Below, in pieces: positions 13,001 through 24,964 of a stretch of DNA of 64,000 nt; position 1 is the stretch's first letter, and the number at the start of each line of letters is the position of its first letter. The stretch comes from Lineus longissimus (lineage: Eukaryota > Nemertea > Pilidiophora > Heteronemertea > Lineidae), in contig NC_088323.1 in the NCBI RefSeq assembly GCF_910592395.1, positions 7,750,001 through 7,814,000 on the forward strand, in the 5' to 3' direction. The translations under genes and the position numbers were made by a program. Below the pieces are notes generated by a model. The model searched no databases. It was not told where the DNA came from and saw nothing but the letters and a program-made list of their open reading frames with translations.

Positions 13001-16000
13001 AACGTTCCGTTTTCAAGGGAAGAATACAAAATCTTCACCGGCTGTTTGTTGAACGTGCCGATTTCAAAGGAAGAATACAAAATCTTCACTGGCTGTTTGT
13101 TGAACGTTCCGTTTTCAAAGGAAGAATACAAAATCTTCACTGGCTGTTTGTTGAACGTGCCGATTTCAAAGGAAGAATACAAAATCTTCACTGGCTGTTT
13201 GTTGAACGTGCCGATTTCAAAGGAAGAATACAAAATCTTCACTGGCTGTTTGTTGAACGTGCCGATTTCAAAGGAAGAATACAAAATCTTCACTGGCTGT
13301 TTGTTGAACGTGCCGATTTCAAAGGATGAATGCCAAACACTACATAACCATTTCTTACCTCGATTCTCCCATTGCCACAACCAACCACGATCAGATTATC
13401 CCTGCACGCTAGACACCAGATAGGGGGTGCCTCCTTGTTGACAAACTCACTCTCGTGACGCGTGGCATCATAATGAACAGTTGAGGGCTGGTCACCTGAA
13501 GAAACAAAGTCACATGAAGCGTGATAAACACCGATAGTTTTTTCAGAATGTTTTCAGGCCGTTCAATTAGTCTCGTCGTCAATGTTTGGGGTAACATACA
13601 TTCATAATTGCAAGACACTTTGATAATGAAACTCTGGTCAGTGATAAAAAACAAATGAAATGTTTTCGCTTTGGACCTGAGTTTCATTATCAAAGTGACT
13701 TGCAATTATGAATGTATGTAATCTCAGGTATCTGCTCTAAACTGCAGTTATTCAAGGCTCATATACATTTCGACCCTGTGATATTCATGGTAATTTTCAT
13801 CACATCATGTAAACACGTCCTTGCAATATAAATGCGTAAAATTTGTTGAAGCAATTCAATTTCATCGAACAAGGAATGAAGAAAATCTTTAAGGACTTTT
13901 ACTGATATTTCTGGGAATCAAGTCAGAATTCAAGGACAGTCATGGTGCTTGAGAAATTAACACCAAATTTCATTGATAAGTGAAAGATTTCAAGAAATTG
14001 TTTTTTCCACTCACACACATTCTAACTCCTGGATTAATCAGTACACAGAAATTTGAGAAATAAGAATTTACGACCATCCTCACCTGTACTGTAACTTCTC
14101 GTCCTTTCAGTTGCCTCGCGTTCATTCTCCTCCATGACTTGAGCAACATCCGTCCTTGCCCGCTGACGTTTCATCTCTTTTTGTTCCTCATACTCACGAC
14201 TCTCGGCAACTAACTCCCTCTGCTGTTGGAAATGCGGATCAAACTTCGAACCGAAATCATAACCGTGCTCCTTTAAATGTTGTAAATCGTCTAAAGAAGT
14301 TGCTCGATTTGACTCGGGTCGAGATTTTGCTATGGCACTGAAATCTGTCTGAACAGTACTACTCAAATCTGGCACGAATTCGAACTTGTTGATATTTTTT
14401 GTCCCTGTTGATGCACAGCGATTATGTCCAGGTTTGCGATCACCTGGGGACGAGAGTTTCTGATCATGGACGTTACGTTTATGAATGTCAATCTGGGAGT
14501 TGTCGGGGCTACTGTCGACAGATGGCGAGTTCGTTCCGTGGAACTCGTCGTAAAGATCCGACTCACTATCATTGATGTTTCGTCCTGGACATGGCTTTCT
14601 CTCCATATGAGGCGGCATCATTCTGTAAAAATAAATAAACGCCATTTTGTTGTCAATCAAGACAAAAAGACGTTTCTTGCGATTTCTTCAAGTCTTGGAT
14701 AACAACACGTCACCTATAGAAGGAATCACTGAAGCGCTTGCGTGTTTCATTTCATACTTGTATGATGTGATCATTTAACCCTTCTGCTGCGGCAGCAAAT
14801 TTTCAGCCAGCGCCACCGTGTGCTGACAATCGATACCAATAATAAACATCGGAGCAAACTTTTAACTGAACGGTCGAAACTATTCGAAAGTGTCGCCATC
14901 TATACTATAAGGATGAAACTACGTTGATGGGATGCAGAAAATGGGGTATAGAGAATGCATGATTTCTTACCCTTTCCTGTGAATAGCTGTGAGACAATCT
15001 CCCGAATTCGAGTCCCAGACCCTGATCTCGCCGCCGAGACAAGTACTGATAACAAACGGTCCGTCAACTTCCATGCACTCGACCTCCTGCTGATGCCCGG
15101 CCAAGACCAGCGGCACCGTCTCCTTGATGATCTTCTTGTACCCGGTGGAGCTTCGCCTCATCATCGGCTCGAACAATCGATTCATATTCCGACGCATCTT
15201 AGGATAATTCCTCGAACACATACAACCGTAACACAACGTCATGAAGTAAACTACCACAATAGCACTCGCAAGGGCGAGGGAAACCGTCAGGAGGAACTCT
15301 TTTCGCGATTGGGGATAAAACTTCTTATGAAGATACTGTGCTTGTTCAATCAGCTTTTCCCCTTTGAGATCAATGTTGGAGAAAGCACCTGAGTAGAAAT
15401 ATTCTGGGTGCTCGAGTCTGTTCTCTGTCATGGCGGCTTGTTTGCTTTCGGCGGGGTTGCGTAGCGCGATGGCATCTTTTGGATCGATGATGATGGAGAG
15501 ATGCGTCGATGGTAGGAGACTGAAATATCTGCAAAAACAACGCAAGTTGTCAACAGATTCTCTCTGAACCAAATACATGAAGACTGCTTACTACTCCGTA
15601 CGAGATACTTGAGATGACACATGGCAGATAATCGTGATCCCAGCGAAGTTTTGAATGGGGTAAAAAAACGCTGGAACAGGATGTGCAGATTCATATGAGG
15701 TAAGTTTTGTGAAAATTCAAGAGCAATTCTGAAAATAAAAGCGATTTGCAATATTTCTCAACATCTTGGAGCAGGCTTTAAGTACCGGGTAGGCCTCTTA
15801 TCTCCTTTGGAGGGATTTTGGTGCACCTGCAGTAACTATCATTAGGCCTTTCCCATTATTATGGGAAGTTCCTCATCAGCCAGGGTGAAAGCTAAAAAAA
15901 AGCCGAACATACCGTCTCAATAATGATATATTATAGAAACCAAACAACGACGGCCAGTGCGAGTTGGACAATTTTTTCCAGTGTTCCATGTCATCGTGTT

Positions 16001-19000
16001 CCAACATGGCTGACACGGCATGCGTCTCTGTCCCCTTGGCGTTCATCGTACCCTTTACGAGGGTCTCCTTATCACCATTGGGGGCGTCCAAGATTACTGG
16101 TGCGCCGTAATACTCCGGTTCCGGCACCATAGCGGTGCCGTTCAGCGTCACGCGGATGACGTGTTCTGCAAGACCTGTCTTGTAGACTATCAGGGCAATC
16201 CAGATCACTGTGCATATCTGAAGAGAAATGAACAAATACGGGATGAATTTTAAGGCAGCCTCATAGCTGAGGTGGACAATGTAAATTTGGAAAAAAATCT
16301 TTAAAATATCATGTTCATGATAACACACCTCTTTGCTTTCGACAGGTACAGGTAGCGGAATTGATTTTTATCTTAATTGTTAAATTTGACTATTAACCAC
16401 TGAATGCCGCCATAAAATTTTTCTTACCTTACCGCTCTGCCACAATTAATTTCAGGAAAATGTCATTTTTCGTCCTTGCAGCGGCAATCGATCAAAAGCT
16501 GCCAGCTGGTGTTTTTGTGAAGAACGAAGCCTCCTCAATTTCGGTTTACGCTGGAGATTCCCGACGATTGTTTGAATAGGGGTTTTAGTACAGGATTTTA
16601 CATGGAACAATCCTCTGGATGGCTGACGTATATATACGTCATATGGCAGAGCGGTTCAGATAGAGTTTGCATATATATACGTCTTACGGCATTAAGTGGC
16701 TATATAATGCCTGTATTTTATCTATGAAGAAAACAATCTGGTATCATACATTTACAAATATAGAGACCGTACATACCATGAGCAGTCTCTGAGCCACCCG
16801 GTTGTCTCCAAGGAAGTATAGCACCCTCAACCGCTTCGGTTTCTGCCGTTTAGGAATGAAATCTTCACTCATAGAATTCCTGTGCGAATGCGGTGGTGAG
16901 CCCGTGGGGTGTGTAGGCCAGTGCGACCGGTGACCGCGTGGACGCGTTGACCCGAAGAAGTAGTTGATAAGACTCTTCTTGGGGCATCCTAGGAGAGAAT
17001 TCGGCTTGGGCATGTCAGCGGTCTCCTCCTGGTTCTCTTCAATGGGCCGTAATGTTTCACTCAGCTAAAATACAACCAAGACAATGTGATGAAAAATAGG
17101 TGTTAAGAAATGAAGGGATTGCCTGACTGAATTTATGAAGGTTCTTAAATTGTGCTGAAGAAAAACATTTATTCAAGGCCACCCAAACTAGCATCTATAA
17201 AAATGTCCAGGGAAAGCTCAGGTCAGGACAAAATAAAGTTCCTCAAATGTTCAACACACTACACTGTATAAACCAAGAGTGACTCAGGTGTTTCTGAATC
17301 TCCATGATTTTATCAATCAATTTTTCCTCCTTAAATAAAAAAAAAATCCAATGGAATCAATTGTTTATGATTCTACAACACATTGAAAGAAGTTTAAATC
17401 CAACTTTTATTTCTATCAATACCACTTTTGCTAAGCTGAGAGCCAACCCTGAAGAATTTGGCTGGTATAATTGAGGTAGGGGTACGCAGGAAGAGTTGCT
17501 TAGCTGAAGTATGTTGCCGCCTTTCAAAGATCAAACCTACCTCCATACGTCGAATGTCAATGGAGAGAACCGTGGAAAAGAAGAGCATTTGCAGGTAGAA
17601 ATCTGAGAGCAAACCAACGACAGCAAATAGGCAGAACTCCTGAAACAAAATACAGAAATGGTTATCAAGGGGCCCTAGAACTCATACGGGTGTGACCTGA
17701 AGTGCGCTCCCATAGCTCAGGGGCAGATCTCGAACTTCAGTTTCAGGGACACACGTGGCATGTTCAGGGTGTGAGTGTCCCCAGAGAAAAACTATACCAG
17801 TGGCCATGAAATGGACGCTTGGCCCTGAACCATAGGTGTTCACGGGAAAGATGCAAGCCTCGGAGTCAAAGTGCAGCATCACAGCCGGTGAAGACCTCAC
17901 ACATGGCATGTCGAGGGTGTTGGTGTCCTCCATGGAGAAAAAGTGCACCAGCTGCAAACACATGGACGCTTGGCCCTGAACAATAGGTTTTCACAGGAAA
18001 AGTTGCAAGGCTCAGGGTCAAAGTGCAACACCTCACTGTCGTTCTTTGCCTTTCTCAGACACCACGTTTATTTTGACATCCGGTCAATTTCGTAAATCCT
18101 TCATGCAATTCGAAGAGATGGGATTTCAGTTAACAAATTGTTGGTTATCATGACAGGGAGTGGGGGCTGAATCCCATTTGGCTTTAGTGGTAAGTCCTGT
18201 CCATGTTGTTTATGGGCTCCAGAGTGAAAACATCTTGTGAGTTTTGACAACTGTTAAGATTTTACAAAATGGGATCTAATTTTGGGGCCACCAGGATTTG
18301 TTTTACAATACAGCTCCAAAATACCGGACTATCTGAAATTTTGTCACCAGGAGTCATGTGGAGTGGTAGCCTAATCGCCTTTTAAGTGCCCTGCAGACAA
18401 GCAATTTAAATTGCTACTGTCAGCGATTTAAACTGCATGCAATGATAATTGCCAGTGTGCGACAGGCAATGCAGGTCACAGATCTGCAGATCGATATCAA
18501 ACCCAGCTACTGCCAGTTTTACCTGCAGATTTCCTTTTGTTGCACATTGCAGCGAATATAATTTACGGGTAGATGTAATTAAAATTGCTTGTTTGCGCAG
18601 CACATAAATGACCTCCAACATTCTACCAAATAAAGACCAACCTGAATCGCTGGGACGAATGTGAAGAACCCGACCAGGAGAATGAGCAGTTCCGTCACAA
18701 GGTTTTTGGTGATCGACCATCCCTCTTTGTATAATCCTCGAGCAACTCTTTCCTTGACTGACAGCGTTGCGGGCGTCGAGACTACAGATTTCGTCAGCAC
18801 CAGGACGTTTTCAAGGCCTACGATTACCACTAAGTAGGGGAAGACTTCGAATATCTCACTGAAATATACATGATGGGATACTGAATGTATGTAATTCGAT
18901 GTGTTACAACAATCAACGATGTAAACCGCTCGACGTCTGTGGCATAAGGTTCAAGGAATCTCAGGTTTACATCACATTCACAGGACAAGGTAATCAAAAG

Positions 19001-22000
19001 TAAAATGACTTGCACAAGGTCAAAAGTAGATGTAAAAGGTTAATAAGCACTTACGAGCCAAGTAAAATTGGCTGGAGTCCAAAGAATGTACAAATTCCAA
19101 TGGACATAAAGAGTGAGGCCACGACTGTTGCCACTGCACTCAGCGCCAAGCCCCATTTTGATTTCACCATCTCGATTTTACCTGAAATTGAAAAAGAAGC
19201 AAAGTAATTAAGGGAGACCGCAAGACTTGTAATTCCACTATTTCCATGCCGAGTTGAGATTAAAATATGAATTTGATAGAATAAAATAATGATATGAAAT
19301 ACTCACGGACTGAGAAAAGTATGTATAAAAACAGCACCACGTATGTGACAAGTAGGGGCGTATATTCCACGAAGTAGTTGACATCTTTGTAGTAGATATG
19401 CACCATGTTGCCAGCCTGGCTTGAGTTCGAGTTGGCCTTGTGCGCTGGGTAAACACCCTCTAACTTCTCCCTGAGAGCCCTCACGAACCTGGAAAAATGG
19501 GAAGAAATAACTAAGGGCTAAAAAATCTCCCGAGAACATGTCACTACCCACTGCAGTATTGATGAAGTGTTTTTATCACCAGACACAACATGTGCCAAAC
19601 CGAATATATTGGCATCGCCCATAAAAATACCTGTCTGCTCACAAGCTTCAGAGGCAAAAGGCCAAAAGATGACAATTTTACAATCAATGACTTCATAGAG
19701 TTTCCAATGCATTTTGAAATAAATCAAGATTTTTATCAACAGCAGTATTAAGAGCCAGTGAAAATTATATTCTGAGGCACTGAACAACACTGACAGTGCC
19801 CACAGCAAGAAACAGAAACTTTTCATGTGAAAATTATGTCCTCTGAACTGCCCTCACTGGCAAAACATGTCTCTAAAATGGTAATTTTGTGACCAATTAA
19901 AAAAATTCAAAGTTCCACAGAGAGCTTAGGTATAGATCTTTCCATTTCTGCTGTCAAATTCAGGCCTTTTTAGGAGGGGAACAACTGGAAATCCTCCAAA
20001 TATTGGAAATGTCTCACTCCTCTGCGACACTCACCCCTCATTGTAAGTCTTATAGACGATGGTCACGGCAAAGGAGACAATACGTTGGCGGTTTCGGAAG
20101 AAAAAGCGCGACACGCCGGTCTCTTTCCACGGCACACCAAACAAGATATCTGAAGGAAATGAGAATAGATCATATCAAAAATTCTATTTACAAAAAAATT
20201 CGTCAAAAAGCACTCTTTCCATGGAAATTCCAATTTCCATTGCCAAAACTTCTTTGTGGGGAGAGGACATCAGCTTTGACGATGACTTTTTCAAAAAGTT
20301 CCAGAAAGTTTTGATTTCCTCGAAATTGCAGGTTCACCCTTCAATGGCTGAAGAGACAGCTGAGTAAACTAGAAATTTGAAATTTGCTTGTCAGCAAATT
20401 TGATAGCCCCCACGGGCCCACACAGTACACGTATGGAGGAGTGAAGACTATTCCATTTCGCGGATGATCTATTTCCGGACAAACACGCTCGCGCTTTCTC
20501 AAAATCATACGCTCAGTAACATTTAAACAGCACCCTAACCTTTTCAGATGGGCAGGATGGATCATCGACAAGCATTTAAGGCTATTCCTTTATTTTATTC
20601 CTTCATTCAACCATGTCAACCGTCGTTCTTTGCTCAAAATACTCGACAGCTCGCCACTTCGGCAAAGAGATACCGCCGCCATGATGCATGAGGATATGAC
20701 GTCACCATTACGGGGCGGAGCTTATGCTAATATACGTGTGATTGACAGAATCGTGCCGGAGATTTGAAAGCAAATCAGAAAATCGGCGCATAAAAATGCT
20801 TCAAAGTCATCAAAATTATCCGAATTTCGAAAAAATCTTTGCCAGGTGCACTAGATCGAGTTTAGTTTGATGGGACAGGGGTGACAGTTTTTAAGTTGAA
20901 ATAGCAGTTTTGCTGGACTACCTCCATAATATAACCTGGGAAGAATGCAGAAGCCTAGTACCTTCTCCTAGTAATCTCAATATAGACCCACATTTGTTGT
21001 ATGTGGGGTCTATAATAAAATAACTATGACCGAGCTAACAGTGGAATTGCTCCAGTAAGGGCACCCTCGGGACTGACAAGTGCTGTCCTTTATAGAGAGG
21101 TGTCCTGATTAGAGGTCAAGTTAAATGTAAATAACCAATTGGGGACCAGAACTAGTGTCCTCAATAGAGAGGGTGTCCTTTGAGAAGTGGGCGCTGAGGG
21201 AGTTTCTACTGTACTTCATTTACTGTCAACCACCACATTTGAGCCAAAAAAATTCTGCTAAGACCAACAGAGCTGTGTCTAGTAGGCCTACGATAACATA
21301 AAGCACAGTGCTATGTCATCGCCCCGGAGGAGCTTGTGACGCATTGCCTAACGAACTGGTTCATACGCGCTCCATTGCAGTGATGTCCATACCTCTTGCC
21401 ACGGAAAACACCACTACAAGAAAGACCCGTTATGGCCACTGGGGCCTATTTGGGTACCTAAAACGAATAGGAGTAAGGGAGACAGCAGAAAGCCAATGCC
21501 AGATAGCAGTGCAGGCAGCAGTCCTCATATTACAAGACTGTCCCCTGCACCAGGATTTACAACAGAAATTCTGATACCAATGTCGAGGAAAAACTGTGGT
21601 GAACACAGCATGACAACGAAATGACAAGCCGCTTCATCTCCGCCACATGACTGAAGTTATATTCAAGGCAGGTTGAATGCAGAAGTCAATACCTTTTAAT
21701 AGAGGGCTGATATCCAGAGAATGCCAGGCAGTTTGATACAAAGTCTTTATGAGCTCACTGTCTTCCTTGAACCTGAAAGTGAAATCAGATCATTGTCACA
21801 TATTCGGGTTGGTCTACTTGTACTACCTAATGACTACGTCACATAATCTATTGAGCCAGCTCTCACTTGAGACATCACTTCATTTCTTTTGTACATTGCA
21901 ATTGGCTTCCTAGCTATGATACTATAGACATTTTTTGATGACATCAGTTCATGGCTGGCCTGTACTTCCCTCTAACACAATCTACATACCTTTTGCGATC

Positions 22001-23886
22001 CCTGCCCCATAGGCCGACCGGCGATACGACCAGGCAGTTGTACTCTGGCAGCAGTCCCTTCACCCCTTTCCTCGTGGTTGTCTCGTGCACCTGGTAGCAA
22101 AGGTCATGGACACTGTACACCTTGTCTCTGCAAAATGAACAACAAGTGTTGTCTAGTTCTCTTGTCAGTAAAATTGGATACAGCACTACAGTGAAAGAAA
22201 ATAAATTGATTTGCTTAAGTCCATACTCACCCGTCATGGTATTGAAACTCATCGATTAGGTCCAAAATGTCAAAGATCTTAGAGAGTGGGCCCCTGAAGG
22301 CATCTGATGGTATCAAGTTATTTGGTTGCCATGGAGACACAGTTGCCTTGACAACAATTTGTTGTACATAACCGAGTGATGGTCCTGAATACTGAAAATA
22401 GGAGAAAAGAAAATTATCTTAAAGAATATTTTTAATGAAGTTTGTAATTTCTTCAAATGAGAAGTTGTGAAAGTTTACAGCAGTACTTATTCAATTTATC
22501 TGGCTTTCCATCTTCATCCCACCTCATCTCACCTGACCTCAGCATGGCCGGAAAGCCACCAAAGCTCTCTGCTGTGGTGAGAAGGATAGAGCCGGAACCA
22601 GTCCCTTCATTTGAACCTCAATTACTCGGTGCTGAATGAAAATCAGCTACTATACATGTAGGTTGAAATATGTCAGCCTTTTTGAGCAGCCTCTGAATAA
22701 ACAGTGCAGTGAGCATAAAATCAATTGTAATCAACAAGCTAGCTGCAATTTTGTCCTTGCTAAAAATCGTCATTGGAAACATCGTTTAAAAGATCGTTAA
22801 ATCAACTTTCAAAAGTAACAAGACTTTTTTTTAACATGCTGTACACTACATAACAAGGTAGCTTTTGCAACGTCCTGATATGATTTTAAAGGTACCAACA
22901 CTGACAGAGAAGTACGATTACAACTCACCCACAGCGGATTTTTGTTTGGATTGCCATTATTTCCGCGTCGCCCTGGCAATGGAGACTGCTTCGTCGGAAT
23001 CACGTAGCCCTGGACGGGTGTCTCAAACTGCAGCGGGGCATTGCCTGGATATGGCAGGTTTGTCAGTGGGTAGCTGCAGTGGAAATGTAATACACGTACT
23101 TATAAATCAAAATGGCTAGAGATCGTGTGCTCACCTATGCTAAAGCTACATTATGCACAAGTTTGAAAAACCATCACTTCAGCTGTGGCTTCGGTGAAAA
23201 CTTCAAGAAAAGACCCACACATCTAAAACAAGGTTTAACATGAAATTACATCATGTAGGGCGGGGGGGGGGGGAGGGGGAGACTGGCCTCCTTAGCCCTA
23301 GTAGGCAACCAGTCTAAGAGAAGGAACACTCTGATATAAAACCTTGGCAGTTAGAGTCCAACAAGGTCGGCAGGGTCTAGCCCTTGTGGCGTAGCTAAAA
23401 ATCGAGACCACTTTTTCATTATTACAAAATGGTTAAACAAATATCCTTTAAATTTATTTCAAATCACATGAAGAACAACGCAACCATCATCTGATCTTGC
23501 CAACACAGACTTTACTCATGTAGGTCTTGATTTGAACTTACCAACTTAGACTAACATGGCTCTTCATTGGAACTTACCGTCACACTCACCGACTAACATT
23601 GCTCCTCATCTGATCTTACCAACACAACAGACCAACATTCATACTTACAAAACACAGACTAACATACATGTGCTCTCTTCATTTAAACTTACCAACATAA
23701 ACTAACAAAGCTCTTCATTCGAACTTAATACCAACATAAACTAACAAAGCTCTTCATTTGAACTTACCAACACAGACAAACGAAGCTGAGGGCGATAGTG
23801 ATGATGATATAAGGATGACTGGCGCAGAACAGACCATGGGTGTAGTAGATGTCACATATCTTCTCCTTGAACCACGGTTTCATCAT
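7091..23886 (-). CDS. SCAP: SREBP cleavage-activating protein (SCAP), complete, 20 coding exons
   Basis: Coding exons in order are 23768-23886, 22929-23073, 22231-22391, 21990-22127, 21693-21772, 20035-20149, 19307-19488, 19055-19181, 18642-18858, 17541-17639, 16777-17064, 15913-16217, 14971-15528, 14084-14622, 13359-13495, 10783-10993, 9812-9984, 8952-9032, 8130-8342 and 7091-7339. They sum to 4137 bases (1378 residues; human 1279) and every junction keeps phase. SCAP senses sterol in the ER membrane and escorts SREBP to the Golgi. TM1 is at about residues 20-40, the sterol-sensing domain at about 285-450 ([24 protein letters not shown]), TM8 near 740-762, and WD repeats from about 795 ([20 protein letters not shown]). 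Residues matching hamster/human Tyr298, Leu315 and Asp443 are kept as Tyr308, Leu325 and Asp456. Sequons occur in both luminal loops. The start ATG has an in-frame TGA just upstream. The COPII motif MELADL is changed to MELSET. Confidence 0.97.
7965..8122. mobile_element. MITE family A, full-length copy with TA target duplication
   Basis: This 158-bp element begins CAGTAGAACCTCTCTATTAA and ends with GGGAGGTTCCACTG. It is flanked by TA at 7963-7964 and 8123-8124. Its right end is five bases inside the SCAP intron that follows exon 19, so the donor GTATG runs straight into the MITE end. There is no coding capacity. Confidence 0.88.
8728..8884 (-). mobile_element. tRNA-derived SINE, copy 1
   Basis: On the minus strand the element starts GGGAGCCTCATAGCCTAG and contains an internal RNA polymerase III promoter: box A TAGCCTAGTGG (plus 8864-8874) and box B GGGTTTGATCCC (plus about 8819-8830). 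A non-tRNA body follows (CCAGGATTGTATTTCTGGAT). It lies in the SCAP intron between exons 18 and 19. A second copy is at 9635-9783. Confidence 0.82.
9045..9205. repeat. 41-bp tandem repeat, about 4 copies
   Basis: Units of 41 bases carry ACATGTAAAAAGGTGAGACT followed by GATTCCTCCACGAAATAGAT. The copies are nearly identical, and the array lies a few bases beyond the acceptor of SCAP exon 18, within the intron. No function is evident. Confidence 0.9.
9635..9783 (-). mobile_element. tRNA-derived SINE, copy 2
   Basis: This is the same family as 8728-8884. Its minus strand begins AGGAGCCTCATAGCC, and the body CCAGGATTGTATTTCTGGAT is preserved. Boxes A and B are degraded (TAGCCTGGTAG and GGTTTCATCC), consistent with an older copy. 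It sits in the SCAP intron between exons 17 and 18, about 30 bases from the exon 17 donor. Confidence 0.78.
11046..11149. mobile_element. MITE family A, short internally deleted copy
   Basis: This 104-bp copy starts CAGTGGAACCTCCCTTAGC and ends GAGGTTCTACTG, with TA at both flanks (11044-11045, 11150-11151). The central AATTTGGGACC block of longer copies is missing. It lies in the SCAP intron between exons 15 and 16. Confidence 0.88.
11411..13330. repeat. 51-bp minisatellite, about 38 copies, with 357-bp higher-order units
   Basis: The array of 51-base units (GAACGTGCCGATTTCAAAGG, then AAGAATACAAAATCTTCACT, then GGCTGTTTGTT) fills most of the SCAP intron between exons 15 and 16 and ends about 30 bases from the exon 15 donor. 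Because 51 is divisible by three and the unit lacks stops in one frame of each strand, both strands stay open for about 2 kb; this is a by-product of the repeat. Variants (GTGCCGATT or GTTCCGTTT; AAAGGAAG or AAGGGAAG; CACTGG, CACCGG or CACTAG) form a seven-unit block. The marker TTGGACGTTCCC recurs exactly 357 bases apart, ending near 11883, 12240 and 12597. The array flanks are homogeneous GTGCCGATT units. Confidence 0.97.
13594..13719. repeat. Fold-back element with about 40-bp arms
   Basis: The arm at 13594-13633 (ACATACATTCATAATTGCAA, then GACACTTTGATAATGAAACT) is repeated as its reverse complement at 13680-13719 with one mismatch or so. The loop is about 46 bases. It lies in the SCAP intron between exons 14 and 15 and would form a stable hairpin in the transcript. 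Confidence 0.9.
17725..18035. repeat. Diverged tandem duplication, about 155 bp
   Basis: Two units share GACGCTTGGCCCTGAAC, GGTCAAAGTGCA-type segments and CACACRTGGCATGT followed by GGTGT and GTCC, in the SCAP intron between exons 9 and 10. No coding signal is visible. Confidence 0.65.
21039..21211. mobile_element. MITE family A copy
   Basis: The copy starts CAGTGGAATTGCTCCAGTAA and ends GGGAGTTTCTACTG. Its interior has GTGCTGTCCTTTATAGAGAG and CCAATTGGGGACC. It lies in the 1.5-kb SCAP intron between exons 5 and 6, which otherwise shows nothing recognisable. Confidence 0.85.
23490..23785 (-). repeat. Tandem array of splice-donor-bearing units at SCAP exon 1 boundary
   Basis: About seven diverged units of roughly 36-45 bases carry, on the minus strand, the sequence TTGGTAAGTT followed by CAAATGAAGAGC and a TAGTTTATG-type segment. 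The functional exon 1 donor (GT at 23766-23767) lies in the most upstream unit, and the last bases of exon 1 (GTCTGTGTTG) belong to the same unit. Several downstream units keep intact GTAAGT-type motifs (near 23543, 23572, 23612 and 23686); one unit near 23731 has GTATTAAGTT. Confidence 0.8.
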
Positions 23887-24964
23887 GCAGCTGCGTCAGC
23901 CTCTTCTCACACTTGTCAACAAAGCTCTTCTATTACTACATGATACTCTGCAAAAATGTTAGGTTTAAAAAATGTTACAAAATCCAATCCATCACACATT
24001 GTACACGTAGTGAGTGCACCTATGCATGTAGACTCCTTAGGCAGCCCATCGCGTCATACTAATTTGGTCTCCTTATGGACTGCCACAAATAGCGGGAATT
24101 CGTGGGGCTGGACGATTAGCCAATGAGCATTGCTGTAACGAAACTGTAAGGGCATTTTCTGTCACTGAATCGGAATGCTCGACGTTTACTGCTTTGGCAT
24201 ACATAATAGCGCAGCTGATATTCATACACTTCATTCATTCCTACACTGCATTTCCCCCCCCCCCCCCCCCCCCCCGGTTTAATGGGTACGTACGCAGTTG
24301 ACCTACATGTGAATAAACAACGAACAAAAATGATCAAAATGCAAAAATCTTTCTACTCTAAAATCTAAGGTAACAAAAGCTAACTGGGAATATGACCACT
24401 TTAAACTTTATTTGTGCTAATTAGCAAATATTAATCACAAAATGCTATTTCGACTAGGCCTAGACTAGTACAGTCAGTGGGCAGTGCCCCTTCCAGCCAG
24501 TTGTCTATTGGCAGCGCATTCACCCACCAATTCGTTGTGGTTGTCGGTACAAAACCTCCAGAAAGCTCACCATTTGTCGCAGTGGTTAGGGTGAGGAACA
24601 AGGTCGGTCCACTGCCTCCGGAGTGTACATGCATGCTGTGTCATGTGTGTGTAGTACATGTAATGTATAGTGTTAACTGTAGTCACAGCATGAAATCGCG
24701 ATGTAAACAAACTGACCTCCATTTATTCTGTCTTCCAAAAGAGTGACCAGTTGCCAACTTGATATTTTCGAATTAAGGAATGATAGAACAATAATTCAGA
24801 GCTCAATGAAACTACAAATAAGGATCATTAAGAGGTCAAAATACAGTTATTCTGTCCAGTTATAAGATATTAGTCATTTCTCGACCGCCATTTCTTTTTA
24901 TTAGCGGCGTGAGAAGATAAGGGTTCACGACACCAACAACGGGGTTGGATTCGGGTAAACAAAC
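23887..24964. other. Head-to-head SCAP/FBXL4 intergenic region and 5'UTR
   Basis: SCAP and FBXL4 are divergent, with start codons about 1.08 kb apart. On the SCAP side, bases 23887-23947 are 5'UTR up to an acceptor-like CTTTTTGCAG-type site (AG at 23948-23949), so a further non-coding exon is likely upstream. A C-run sits at 24254-24285. No TATA box or other core promoter element can be called. FBXL4 has an in-frame TAA at 24956-24958 just before its ATG. Confidence 0.6.

Noticed and set aside
11411-13330. CRISPR-like array
   Set aside because: Repeats are contiguous without spacers, and the context is an animal intron.
11332-13423. Two overlapping open frames of about 680 codons on opposite strands
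   Set aside because: Both arise from the 51-bp repeat, whose length is a multiple of three. The repeat lies inside a SCAP intron bounded by exons with matching phases. No signal, domain or start context supports a protein.
14955-15392. Plus-strand 145-codon frame
   Set aside because: It is the antisense shadow of SCAP exon 13.
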